This document shows, piece after piece, positions 1 through 5,916 of a DNA stretch of 6,579 nucleotides. The notes beneath the pieces were generated by a model. It made no database searches. It was given only the letters and a program-made list of their open reading frames with translations, and was not told where the DNA came from. Source of the DNA: CAZQLE01 sp964593905. GTDB lineage: Bacteria > Chloroflexota > Anaerolineae > Anaerolineales > Anaerolineaceae. The translations under genes and the position numbers were made by a program. Each line of letters begins with the position of its first letter. The first letter of the stretch is position 1. The stretch spans positions 1-6,579 of the forward strand of contig CAZQLE010000205.1 in assembly GCA_964593905.1 (NCBI GenBank). Direction: 5' to 3'.

Positions 1-2488
1 GGCTCTCAGCATCTTTGGCAGCCCGGGCTGCCACTGCCGCATTGGTATTCCAGTGTGTCACCTGGGTCTGAATTTCATCCAGCGAACACTCGGCCAGGGC
101 ACGGCTGCGCTGACGCACAAGCTCATTTGCTTCTTGAATTCCTTTGATAACTTCCTGCAAAAGCTGGCTGTCGCGCTCAATTTCTTCCTGCGTCCGTTTT
201 GATCGAGACTCCAGATCTGCCAGTTGCTTTTTTTGAAATTCACCCCGCTGTTTTGCCTGATCCAGCTCAAGCCGGGCCTGCTGAAAAGTTTTTGTGGCTT
301 CAGATAACCGCTGCCGCAATTGCTGCTGCTCTTTGCCGCGGCGTTGCTCATCGCCGCGCTGACGATTCACCTGCTCTTCCACCTGCGAAAGCAGACGATC
401 GGTTTGTTCAAACTGGTCTTCAAATTCCAACAAAGCATCTTGCAGCTCGCGCTTTTGGCGCGGCCGTGCAATCATTCCGGCGCGTCCATCCGTTCCGGCA
501 ATCACAACCCCGTTCCCGCCAAACACCTCTCCGCGCAGGGTGACAACCCGTGCAAAAGAAGGGAGTTCCTGCAACACCAGCCGGGCGGCTTGCCGGTCGC
601 GAACGATAATCACCTGACCCAGCAGCATCTGCACAATTGGTTGAACCATTTCAGGCCCGCCAACCAGCGTCGCGGCATTCCCCAGCACATCAGCCCTGCC
701 CGAGCAGGTCACCTGTTCAACCGGCCGCGCCAGTGAAGCCGGGAACAACACCGCCCGCCCTTTCTCCCCTTTTTCAAGCAAGACCAGCGCGGTTTCAGGG
801 TCAGCATCGGGGTGAATAACCACCCCGTCCACATATTCACCCAGCACCGCGGCAATCGCAGCTTCAATTTCGGCCGGAACATCCAGCAAACTGCTTAAGG
901 GTTGAAAAGTGCCTTTCAATTGCCCCTGTTTTGCGCTCTGCAAGACAAATTTCGCACCCTGATTCAACCCGCTAAAGCTGCGTTCTGCCTGTTCCAAAAC
1001 ATCAATCTGCGCCCGCAATTTTGCCGCCTGGGTCTCCAACCGGCCGCGGGTATCCAACATCTGCTTTCGTTGGCGTTCAAGATCATCGATCCTGGTGCGC
1101 AGGGTCTGAATCTCTTCTCCGGCATCCGCCTCATCCAGCTCGGCCTGTTCACGCAGCCGCCCGGCATGACGCACTTTTGCCTCCAGCTCGGCCACCGCTT
1201 TGGCGTCCTGCTCCAGGGTGGTTTGCACAGTCTTTACCGATGAATCCAGATTTTCAAGACGGTTGCGCAGTTCATCCTGGTGAGCCTTCAGCGTAACCTG
1301 GCGGGTTTCATTATTGACCAGAATCTTGCGTCCTTCACGAAGCAGCCGGTCGGCCTGTTCGCGCTCAATCTGACGTTGACTTAATGCCTTTTGTGCCTGC
1401 TGAGATTGTGTCTGCGCCTCTTTCAAATCAGCCTGCAGCCGGTTTTGCTCGGCCACCAGCGCAGCCAGCTTCTCTTCGCCCGCCTGATACTCTTCTTCCA
1501 GGCGCCGCACATCTGTTTGCAGCGTGCTTTGCTGGTCTACCACTGCCCGTTGGCGTTCATCCAAAACCGCCAGACGGCGGCTGATCTGTTCGCGCTGACG
1601 ATGGTTATCTGAAGATTCCGTATGCCAGCGGTTCAACTCGGCCCGCAAAAGATGCAGCTTACCGCGCGTGCCTTCCAGCTCTTTTTCAGCGCTCTCAAGT
1701 CGCACGCGGGTCTGCTCTACGCGCTGTTCCTGTATGCGGTGAACTTCGCGGGTATGCGCCAGTTCACGCTGTGAACGATGCCAGTGATAACCATACCAAT
1801 CGCGCAGCAACACCTGCAAATCCGCTTTAATCCGTTCGTATTCTTGAGCACGTTTGGCCTGCCGCTCCAGGCTGCTCAGCCGCGGCTCCAATTCGCTAAG
1901 AATATCTTTAATGCGTTCCAGGTTGCGCTGGGTAGAATCCAGCCGATTAATTGCTTCTTCGCGCCGGCTGCGATAAAGGCCGATCCCGGCGGCTTCTTCA
2001 AAGAAGCGCCGGCGCTCATCGGGCTTAAGCGATAACGCCGAGTCAACCAGGCCCTGGCCAATCATGGTATAGGTACGCTCAGCCAGGCCCGACTGCGCCA
2101 GCAGTTCACCGATTTCTTTCAGGCGCACTTTTTGACCATTGAGCAGATATTCATTCTGCCCGTCACGGTAGGCCCGACGGGTAATCGCAACTTCCGAATA
2201 ATCAATCGGCAGCCAGCCATCTGTGTTATCAAACGTAATTGTTACCGAAGCCATGCTGGCTCTTGGCCGTTGTTCTGAACCGGCAAAGATCATATCTTCG
2301 GTTTTTCGGCCGCGCAACAGGCTGTAACTCTGTTCGCCCAGCACCCAGCGGATCGCATCAGCTACATTTGATTTACCCGCGCCATTCGGACCGACTACCG
2401 CAGTGATATCGGCGGGAAATTCGAGTAACACGCGGCTCGCAAAAGTTTTATACCCCTGTAATTCCAGCGATTTTAATCGAGGAGCCAT
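1..2488 (-). CDS. smc: Chromosome segregation protein SMC (N-terminal 829 residues; C-terminus off the left edge)
   Basis: SMC is the ATPase arm of the bacterial condensin (Smc-ScpAB) that compacts and separates sister chromosomes on the nucleoid. I translated the minus strand from the ATG at 2488 and it stays open for 829 codons to the window edge. Residues 1-170 form the N-terminal half of the ABC head: Walker A GPNGAGKS at 33-40, then DAIRWVLGEQS at 44-54, R59 in SLLRG (where the family's arginine finger is expected), the Q-loop in MIGQG at 142-146, and FEEAAGIG at 163-170. Residues about 175-500 are a long Glu/Arg/Gln/Leu-rich coiled coil, about 505-670 the globular hinge (Gly-rich FGGNGVVIAGT at 656-666), and 675 onward the returning coiled coil. 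The ABC signature and Walker B motifs, in the last third of a roughly 1,190-residue protein, lie outside the window. AGAAGG sits only 3 bases before the ATG, a close Shine-Dalgarno. rnc lies 49 bases upstream on the same strand, the common rnc-smc order. Confidence 0.96.
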   Translation of the reverse strand, partial: MAPRLKSLELQGYKTFASRVLLEFPADITAVVGPNGAGKSNVADAIRWVLGEQSYSLLRGRKTEDMIFAGSEQRPRASMASVTITFDNTDGWLPIDYSEVAITRRAYRDGQNEYLLNGQKVRLKEIGELLAQSGLAERTYTMIGQGLVDSALSLKPDERRRFFEEAAGIGLYRSRREEAINRLDSTQRNLERIKDILSELEPRLSSLERQAKRAQEYERIKADLQVLLRDWYGYHWHRSQRELAHTREVHRIQEQRVEQTRVRLESAEKELEGTRGKLHLLRAELNRWHTESSDNHRQREQISRRLAVLDERQRAVVDQQSTLQTDVRRLEEEYQAGEEKLAALVAEQNRLQADLKEAQTQSQQAQKALSQRQIEREQADRLLREGRKILVNNETRQVTLKAHQDELRNRLENLDSSVKTVQTTLEQDAKAVAELEAKVRHAGRLREQAELDEADAGEEIQTLRTRIDDLERQRKQMLDTRGRLETQAAKLRAQIDVLEQAERSFSGLNQGAKFVLQSAKQGQLKGTFQPLSSLLDVPAEIEAAIAAVLGEYVDGVVIHPDADPETALVLLEKGEKGRAVLFPASLARPVEQVTCSGRADVLGNAATLVGGPEMVQPIVQMLLGQVIIVRDRQAARLVLQELPSFARVVTLRGEVFGGNGVVIAGTDGRAGMIARPRQKRELQDALLEFEDQFEQTDRLLSQVEEQVNRQRGDEQRRGKEQQQLRQRLSEATKTFQQARLELDQAKQRGEFQKKQLADLESRSKRTQEEIERDSQLLQEVIKGIQEANELVRQRSRALAECSLDEIQTQVTHWNTNAAVAARAAKDAES

Positions 2489-2537
2489 TCGCCTTCTCTA
2501 TGAAATTGGTAAGATGGTTTGATTCGTCCGACAACCA

Positions 2538-3257
2538 TTAGTCACTCAAACCCAGTTGTCGCAGTGCATTTTGCGCCGCGGCCTTGGCCGCGCTCTGTTT
2601 ACTGTGTCCGGTCCCCGAACCATATAAAACTCCGTTAACCAGGGCGTCCACCTCAAAAATTTTCGAATGATCCGGGCCTGTTGCACTCTTGGTTACATAT
2701 TGCGGGGTGGAATACCCCTGCGCTTGCGCCCATTCTTGAAAACTGGATTTTGGATCCTCGTTTTTGTGATTGACCAGAATGTCATCCGAGGCAGCAATCA
2801 AAAACGGAGAAATAAACTCCCGCACAGCATCGATCCCCTGATCCAGGTAGATCGCACCGATCACCGCCTCAAATGTGTCGCACAATAAAGCCGATCGATA
2901 TCTGCCTCCCCCCTGAATTTCTCCCCGGCCCAGCCGCAAAGCCCCTCCCAGTTGAATTTCCCGGGCAAACTCGGCCAACTGCTCGGTGTGAACCAGAGCC
3001 GACCGCATTCGGGTTAGATCGCCCTCAGCCATTTCAGGAAAATGGTTATAAAGCCAGGCTCCAACCACAAAATCCAGCACGGCATCGCCCAAAAATTCCA
3101 GGCGTTCATTATCTTCCAGTGCTTCGGTATGTTCGTTAATATAAGAACGGTGCGTAAGCGCCCGGCTTAAGAGCAGAAGATCGTTAAATTTCAAACCGAT
3201 TCGCTCAGCCAACTGCGTGGGTGTTTCCAACCCGGTGGTCGTTGATGTGTTTTCCAA
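2538..3257 (-). CDS. rnc: Ribonuclease III
   Basis: RNase III is a homodimeric, Mg-dependent endonuclease that cuts double-stranded RNA in rRNA precursors and structured mRNAs. With the start chosen here the protein has 239 residues, within the usual 225-250. The endonuclease domain covers about 14-150: signature NERLEFLGDAVL at 50-61, catalytic acids E54 and D58, and the second pair D127 and E130 in CDTFEAVIGAIYLD. A C-terminal dsRNA-binding domain covers about 166-236, with the Lys/Ala-rich HSKQSAAKAAAQNAL helix. Start choice: TTG at 3257 has GGGAGG 5 bases upstream and begins just before the first conserved helix. The in-frame ATG at 3320 adds 21 residues that I do not recognise as family sequence and has only a weak GAGA upstream; it remains possible. 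The gene lies between moaDE and smc on the same strand. A hairpin covers the Shine-Dalgarno (see its entry), so translation may be controlled. Confidence 0.95.
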   Translation of the reverse strand: MENTSTTTGLETPTQLAERIGLKFNDLLLLSRALTHRSYINEHTEALEDNERLEFLGDAVLDFVVGAWLYNHFPEMAEGDLTRMRSALVHTEQLAEFAREIQLGGALRLGRGEIQGGGRYRSALLCDTFEAVIGAIYLDQGIDAVREFISPFLIAASDDILVNHKNEDPKSSFQEWAQAQGYSTPQYVTKSATGPDHSKIFEVDALVNGVLYGSGTGHSKQSAAKAAAQNALRQLGLSD

Positions 3258-3262
3258 TTTTT

Positions 3263-3282
3263 CCTCCCGAGAACTCAGGGAG
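3263..3282 (-). promoter_or_regulatory. Strong Shine-Dalgarno of rnc folded into a short hairpin
   Basis: On the minus strand GGGAGG (3263-3268) stands 5 bases before the TTG at 3257, a near-perfect ribosome binding site. CTCCC at 3278-3282 can pair with GGGAG at 3264-3268; a bulged T and two further pairs (GA with TC) close a four-base loop. The fold would hide the ribosome binding site. That it regulates anything is inference, and if the ATG at 3320 is the true start this is simply coding sequence. Confidence 0.45.
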
Positions 3283-3359
3283 CGCCAATCACTTCTTGGA
3301 TGAAGTAACTCGAGATCCATCAGTTCTCTTAATTGTGGATGAATTCAATTGATTGCGAA

Positions 3360-4067
3360 TTAATCGCCTTGCCTGGGAATATAGTTCCCTTCGACCCAGG
3401 TTTCTCCACCGGGTCCAATCTCCTTTTTCCAAATCGGCACAATCTCTTTCAACCGGTCAATGCCATAGCGTGCTGCTTCAAAAGCACCCGTATCACGATG
3501 ACCGGCAGAACAGGCAATAAACACGGTCGGCGTACCCGTTTCCAGGCGGCCAATCCGCTGCACAACCACAATCCCTTCCACGGCATCCCAACGGGCAAAA
3601 ATCTCATCGGCCACCTGTTTCATCTTGGCCTCTGCCATTGGGATATACGCTTCATATTCCAGCGCGCTTGTGATATGCGCATCACCCCGGCGGGTATCGG
3701 CGCGCACAACACCGGTGAACATGCACACTGCGCCAGTGGTCGGAAAGGTGATCTTTTCAACCAGCGCATCCAGATCCAGCGGGTCGAAAGTAATCTGGGC
3801 GAAAACCACTCGCTCTGCGCTCCCGCCGCTGACCGGTGGGAAAAATGCGACCTCGGCCCCATCTGGGATGGACTCTTCAACTGTTGCATATACGCCGTTT
3901 ACTGCCACCAGCGCCCGCGCCAATAATTCCATCAGCCCGGGGAACTGCTCACCCAGCAACAAACACACCTGCTGAACCGTGACGACATCACCGGGAACAA
4001 TCAGCTCAACTCGATTCGTTCGAGCAATATCTTTTAGGGTCGCAAAGAACAAAACCGTTAGCTTCAT
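3360..4067 (-). CDS. Molybdopterin synthase, MoaD-MoaE fusion (MoaX-like)
   Basis: This is a single 235-residue chain holding both subunits of molybdopterin synthase, which inserts two sulfurs into cyclic pyranopterin monophosphate. Residues 1-82 are MoaD, a ubiquitin-like sulfur carrier: MKLTVLFFATLKD start, AVNGVYA at 55-61, and the hallmark end FFPPVSGG with Gly81-Gly82. MoaE follows after a linker of about four residues and fills 87-235: FTGVVR at 117-122, LEYEAY at 136-141, HR at 190-191, and DRLKEIVPIWKKE at 204-216. By eye K207 and K214 align with the catalytic K119 and K126 of E. coli MoaE. In separate MoaD the Gly-Gly carboxylate is free for adenylation and thiocarboxylation; here it is internal, so cleavage after Gly82 is expected, as reported for mycobacterial MoaX. 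The gene starts 3 bases after the moaC stop, which suggests translational coupling. No moaA, moaB or moeB is in view. Confidence 0.94.
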   Translation of the reverse strand: MKLTVLFFATLKDIARTNRVELIVPGDVVTVQQVCLLLGEQFPGLMELLARALVAVNGVYATVEESIPDGAEVAFFPPVSGGSAERVVFAQITFDPLDLDALVEKITFPTTGAVCMFTGVVRADTRRGDAHITSALEYEAYIPMAEAKMKQVADEIFARWDAVEGIVVVQRIGRLETGTPTVFIACSAGHRDTGAFEAARYGIDRLKEIVPIWKKEIGPGGETWVEGNYIPRQGD

Positions 4068-4070
4068 ACG

Positions 4071-4550
4071 CTACTCATTCACCACATCGCCAGACTGTCC
4101 GCCATGCTTTTCAACCAGACGAATATTTTGAATATGCGCAGTTTTTTCAACCGCCTTGATCATGTCATAAACAGTCAAAGCCGCCACCGATACAGCGGTC
4201 AAAGCTTCCATCTCAACACCGGTCTTTCCAAAAGTCTGCACCCTGGATGAAATCTTAACCCCCGGCAGCGCCTCATCCAACACACATTCCACCGATACCT
4301 GATGGATGGGAATGGGATGACAAAGCGGAATAAGCTCTGAGGTCTTTTTGGCGGCCATAATGCCCGCAATTTGCGCCACACCCAGCACATCCCCTTTTTT
4401 CATCAGCCCGGCGCGAATCAGCTGCACGGTCTCAGCGCGCAAAAGCACCTCGCCGCGCGCTGTGGCAATGCGCGTGGTTTCGGGTTTTTCGCCGACATTA
4501 ACCATGTGGGCGTTACCTTGCAGATCAATATGCGTTAATTTCGAATCCAT
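4071..4550 (-). CDS. moaC: Cyclic pyranopterin monophosphate synthase MoaC
   Basis: MoaC converts the GTP-derived product of MoaA into cyclic pyranopterin monophosphate, the substrate of molybdopterin synthase, whose fused gene follows 3 bases downstream. With the start used here it has 159 residues, the normal family length. It opens with LTHID and AHMVNVGEK, carries ELIPLCHP (about 72-79, Cys77-His78), and has the long signature GKTGVEMEALTAVS...VYDMIKAVEK at about 108-136, where D129 and K132 align by eye with the catalytic D128 and K131 of E. coli. It ends in GGQSGD, close to the E. coli GGKSGDF. Start choice: the frame is open to an ATG at 4646, which would add 32 residues, but homologues begin at the ATG at 4550. 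Neither start has a Shine-Dalgarno. A perfect TATAAT lies 7 bases upstream of 4550, which suggests leaderless translation and argues against the longer form, whose codons would overlap that promoter. Confidence 0.95.
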   Translation of the reverse strand: MDSKLTHIDLQGNAHMVNVGEKPETTRIATARGEVLLRAETVQLIRAGLMKKGDVLGVAQIAGIMAAKKTSELIPLCHPIPIHQVSVECVLDEALPGVKISSRVQTFGKTGVEMEALTAVSVAALTVYDMIKAVEKTAHIQNIRLVEKHGGQSGDVVNE

Positions 4551-4752
4551 CGCATGAATTATACCGGTTTGCCCGATAGCCTGCAACAGTTTGCCGTTTT
4601 TAACTTTCAGACTGCCCGGGGGCAAGTGGTTCGCGTTATAATCCATTACAACAATAGATTAAATCGAGACAGGTTGTGCCCACTCCGCTGTCCCGCAAAA
4701 AACCCCCTCGCATACCTACAGAGACCGGCGTAACCCCAAAAGATATTCAAAT
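4551..4752. other. Divergent spacer between moaC and the DUF503 gene
   Basis: This 202-base stretch separates the minus-strand Mo-cofactor genes from the plus-strand pair. Besides the moaC promoter candidate it holds a plus-strand TATAAT at 4637-4642 with no convincing -35 box 17 bases upstream, so I do not call it a promoter. In the moaC frame the region 4551-4646 is open as a possible 32-residue N-terminal extension that I do not recognise. No Shine-Dalgarno precedes the DUF503 start at 4753. No operator-like repeat stands out. Confidence 0.5.
4558..4586 (-). promoter_or_regulatory. Putative sigma-70 type promoter for moaC giving a leaderless mRNA
   Basis: On the minus strand TTGCAG (4581-4586; three of six bases match TTGACA) and a perfect TATAAT (4558-4563) are separated by exactly 17 bases. 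The -10 box ends 7 bases before the moaC ATG at 4550, so transcription would start at or within a base or two of the A of ATG, leaving no room for a Shine-Dalgarno, and none is seen. The motif match is direct; promoter activity is inferred. The transcript could run through moaDE and possibly on to rnc and smc. Confidence 0.5.
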
Positions 4753-5040
4753 ATGGCTGCTGTCAGTGTGCTAACGATTGTCCTTGGCCTTCCCGGTTGT
4801 TCATCATTAAAAGAAAAACGCGGAAGACTTAAGCCATTACTTAACAACCTCCATCGCAATTTCAATCTATCGGTGGCAGAAATTAATGCACAGGACCACT
4901 GGAAAGAGGCTGTCATCGGTTGCGCTGTAATTTCCAATGACACCCACCATAACCACGCCGTGTTCGAAGCCGCGCTGCAAGAAATGAATCGCAGGTTTCT
5001 GGATATCGAATTAATAGATCACACCATTGAATCGTTCTGA
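4753..5040 (+). CDS. DUF503 family protein (YlxP-like)
   Basis: This 95-residue protein matches the small DUF503 family, usually 90-100 residues, of which Bacillus YlxP is a member. Family landmarks are visible: the opening beta strand VSVLTIVLGLPGCSSLKEKRGRLK (split here around residues 4-27, with the SLKEKR motif at about 18-23), NFNLSVAEINAQDHW at 36-50 and the IGCAVISND strand at 55-63. The function is not established; in many Gram-positive genomes the gene sits in the nusA-infB-rbfA region, which suggests a link to translation or RNA, but here that context is absent. ATG at 4753 is the only usual start codon between the in-frame stop at 4660-4662 and the conserved region. I see no Shine-Dalgarno before it. 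The next gene begins 11 bases after the stop and its ribosome binding site overlaps that stop, so the two are probably co-transcribed. Confidence 0.88.
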   Translation: MAAVSVLTIVLGLPGCSSLKEKRGRLKPLLNNLHRNFNLSVAEINAQDHWKEAVIGCAVISNDTHHNHAVFEAALQEMNRRFLDIELIDHTIESF

Positions 5041-5051
5041 AGGGAGCTGAC

Positions 5052-5843
5052 ATGGATCTAAAACTAAAAGATCTCAATGTTCTGATTACCGGCTCAAGCC
5101 GCGGGTTGGGGTATGCTACGGCGTTGGCGCTGGCAGCAGAGGGTGCGCGGGTGGTGATAAATTCGAGGTCGGCTGAGAACGCCCGGAACGCAGCAGATAA
5201 AATTCACCAGCTCACAGGCTCTTGGACTGCGTCGGTTGCCGGTGATGTTGCTGATCCGGCCGCCCCGGCGGCAATTGTAGATCAGGCAGCCGCCCTGTGC
5301 GGAGGATTGGATATTCTCATCACCAACGCTGGCGGCCCGCCAGCCGGGGCATTTGAAAGTTTTGATGACGCAACTTGGCTGAGAGCAGTCGATTTATCAC
5401 TGATGGCGCATGTGCGCCTCATCCGCGCTGCACTGCCCTATTTACGGCAATCCAAACACGCCAGCGTGCTTACACTCACCTCCTATTCGGTCAAGCAGCC
5501 CATTCCCAACCTGGTCCTTTCCAACAGCATCCGTGCGGCCACAGTTGGGTTAACAAAAACCCTTGCTCTCGAACTGGGCGGTCAGGGAATTCGGTTTAAT
5601 TCCATATTGCCCGGCTGGACTGAAACCGAGCGGGTGGTTGAATTAATGTCAAACCGCGCGAAAATGAACCACACCACCATCGAAGAAGAACTTCAAAAAC
5701 AGGCAAAAGACAGTCCGCTTGGTCGCATGGCATCCCCCGAAGAATTTGCCGCTGTGGCAGTTTTTCTTGTTTCGCCGGCTGCTTCCTATTTAACCGGCGT
5801 CATGCTGCCGGTCGATGGCGGATCTTATAAGGGAACACTTTAA
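5052..5843 (+). CDS. Atypical short-chain dehydrogenase/reductase (SDR) family protein lacking the catalytic Tyr and Lys
   Basis: This 263-residue protein has a complete SDR Rossmann fold: the dinucleotide motif TGSSRGLG at 13-20, D65 in GDV (adenine-binding position), NAGG at 92-95, and the late PGWTET and SPLGRMASPEE...LPVDGGS segments typical of 3-oxoacyl-ACP-reductase-like SDRs. Cytoplasmic, NAD(P)-binding; substrate unknown. The active site is abnormal. Ser144 is kept, but the position 13 residues later that should be the catalytic Tyr is Ser157, and the Lys four further on is Arg161; the helix-4 Asn appears to be Ser116. The family's atypical BKR-like subgroup, which lacks a full tetrad, looks like the best home, so a classical ketoreductase role should not be assumed. 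The start ATG is supported by AAGGGAG (5040-5046) 5 bases upstream, overlapping the TGA of the DUF503 gene. A strong hairpin terminator begins two bases after the stop. Confidence 0.92.
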   Translation: MDLKLKDLNVLITGSSRGLGYATALALAAEGARVVINSRSAENARNAADKIHQLTGSWTASVAGDVADPAAPAAIVDQAAALCGGLDILITNAGGPPAGAFESFDDATWLRAVDLSLMAHVRLIRAALPYLRQSKHASVLTLTSYSVKQPIPNLVLSNSIRAATVGLTKTLALELGGQGIRFNSILPGWTETERVVELMSNRAKMNHTTIEEELQKQAKDSPLGRMASPEEFAAVAVFLVSPAASYLTGVMLPVDGGSYKGTL

Positions 5844-5844
5844 G

Positions 5845-5889
5845 ATCAAAGGGTTCAGTCATCGACTGAACCCTTTGATATCTTCTTTT
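5845..5889 (+). terminator. Rho-independent terminator of the DUF503-SDR unit
   Basis: A perfect 16-bp inverted repeat, ATCAAAGGGTTCAGTC (5845-5860) and its complement (5864-5879), closes a three-base loop ATC and begins one base after the SDR stop codon. It is followed on the plus strand by a T-rich tail, ATCTTCTTTT (5880-5889). The minus-strand reading of the hairpin has no T tract, so it serves the plus-strand genes best, though so strong a stem may also stop the converging transcript. Confidence 0.85.
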
Positions 5890-5905
5890 CGGTCGAGGAC
5901 CGAAA
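5887..5905. repeat. Second perfect hairpin between the convergent genes
   Basis: TTTCGGTC (5887-5894), loop GAG, and GACCGAAA (5898-5905) form a perfect 8-bp inverted repeat that starts inside the T tail of the first terminator and lies 11 bases beyond the stop of the converging DUF4397 gene. On the minus strand it is followed by AGAAG rather than a T tract, so it is not a classical terminator for that gene. Its core resembles that of the first hairpin (see findings). Confidence 0.7.
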
Positions 5906-5916
5906 CCTGGCAAAAA

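Noticed and set aside
199..2061. Several open frames of 60-138 codons on both strands inside the smc region
   Set aside because: They overlap the continuous 829-codon SMC frame, lack recognisable domains and have compositions typical of out-of-frame reading of a coiled-coil gene.
2505..2537. Possible terminator between rnc and smc (ATGGTT...AACCAT on the minus strand)
   Set aside because: Only six pairs around a 13-base loop, with no T tract after it; too weak to call.
3620..3975. Open frames on both strands over the moaDE gene
   Set aside because: They are shadows of the well-conserved MoaD-MoaE frame with no family features.
4637..4642. Plus-strand TATAAT as a promoter for the DUF503 gene
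   Set aside because: No -35-like hexamer at 16-18 bases upstream and the site is over 110 bases from the start codon; the match alone is not enough.
4551..4646. 32-residue N-terminal extension of MoaC from the ATG at 4646
   Set aside because: MoaC homology and normal length begin at the ATG at 4550, the longer start has no Shine-Dalgarno, and a perfect -10 box lies inside the extension. It is not fully excluded.
4676..4774. Short plus-strand frame starting GTG (32 residues, Lys/Pro-rich) that overlaps the start of the DUF503 gene
   Set aside because: Only a weak AGG precedes it, I do not recognise it, and this length is expected by chance. A leader peptide role cannot be shown from sequence.
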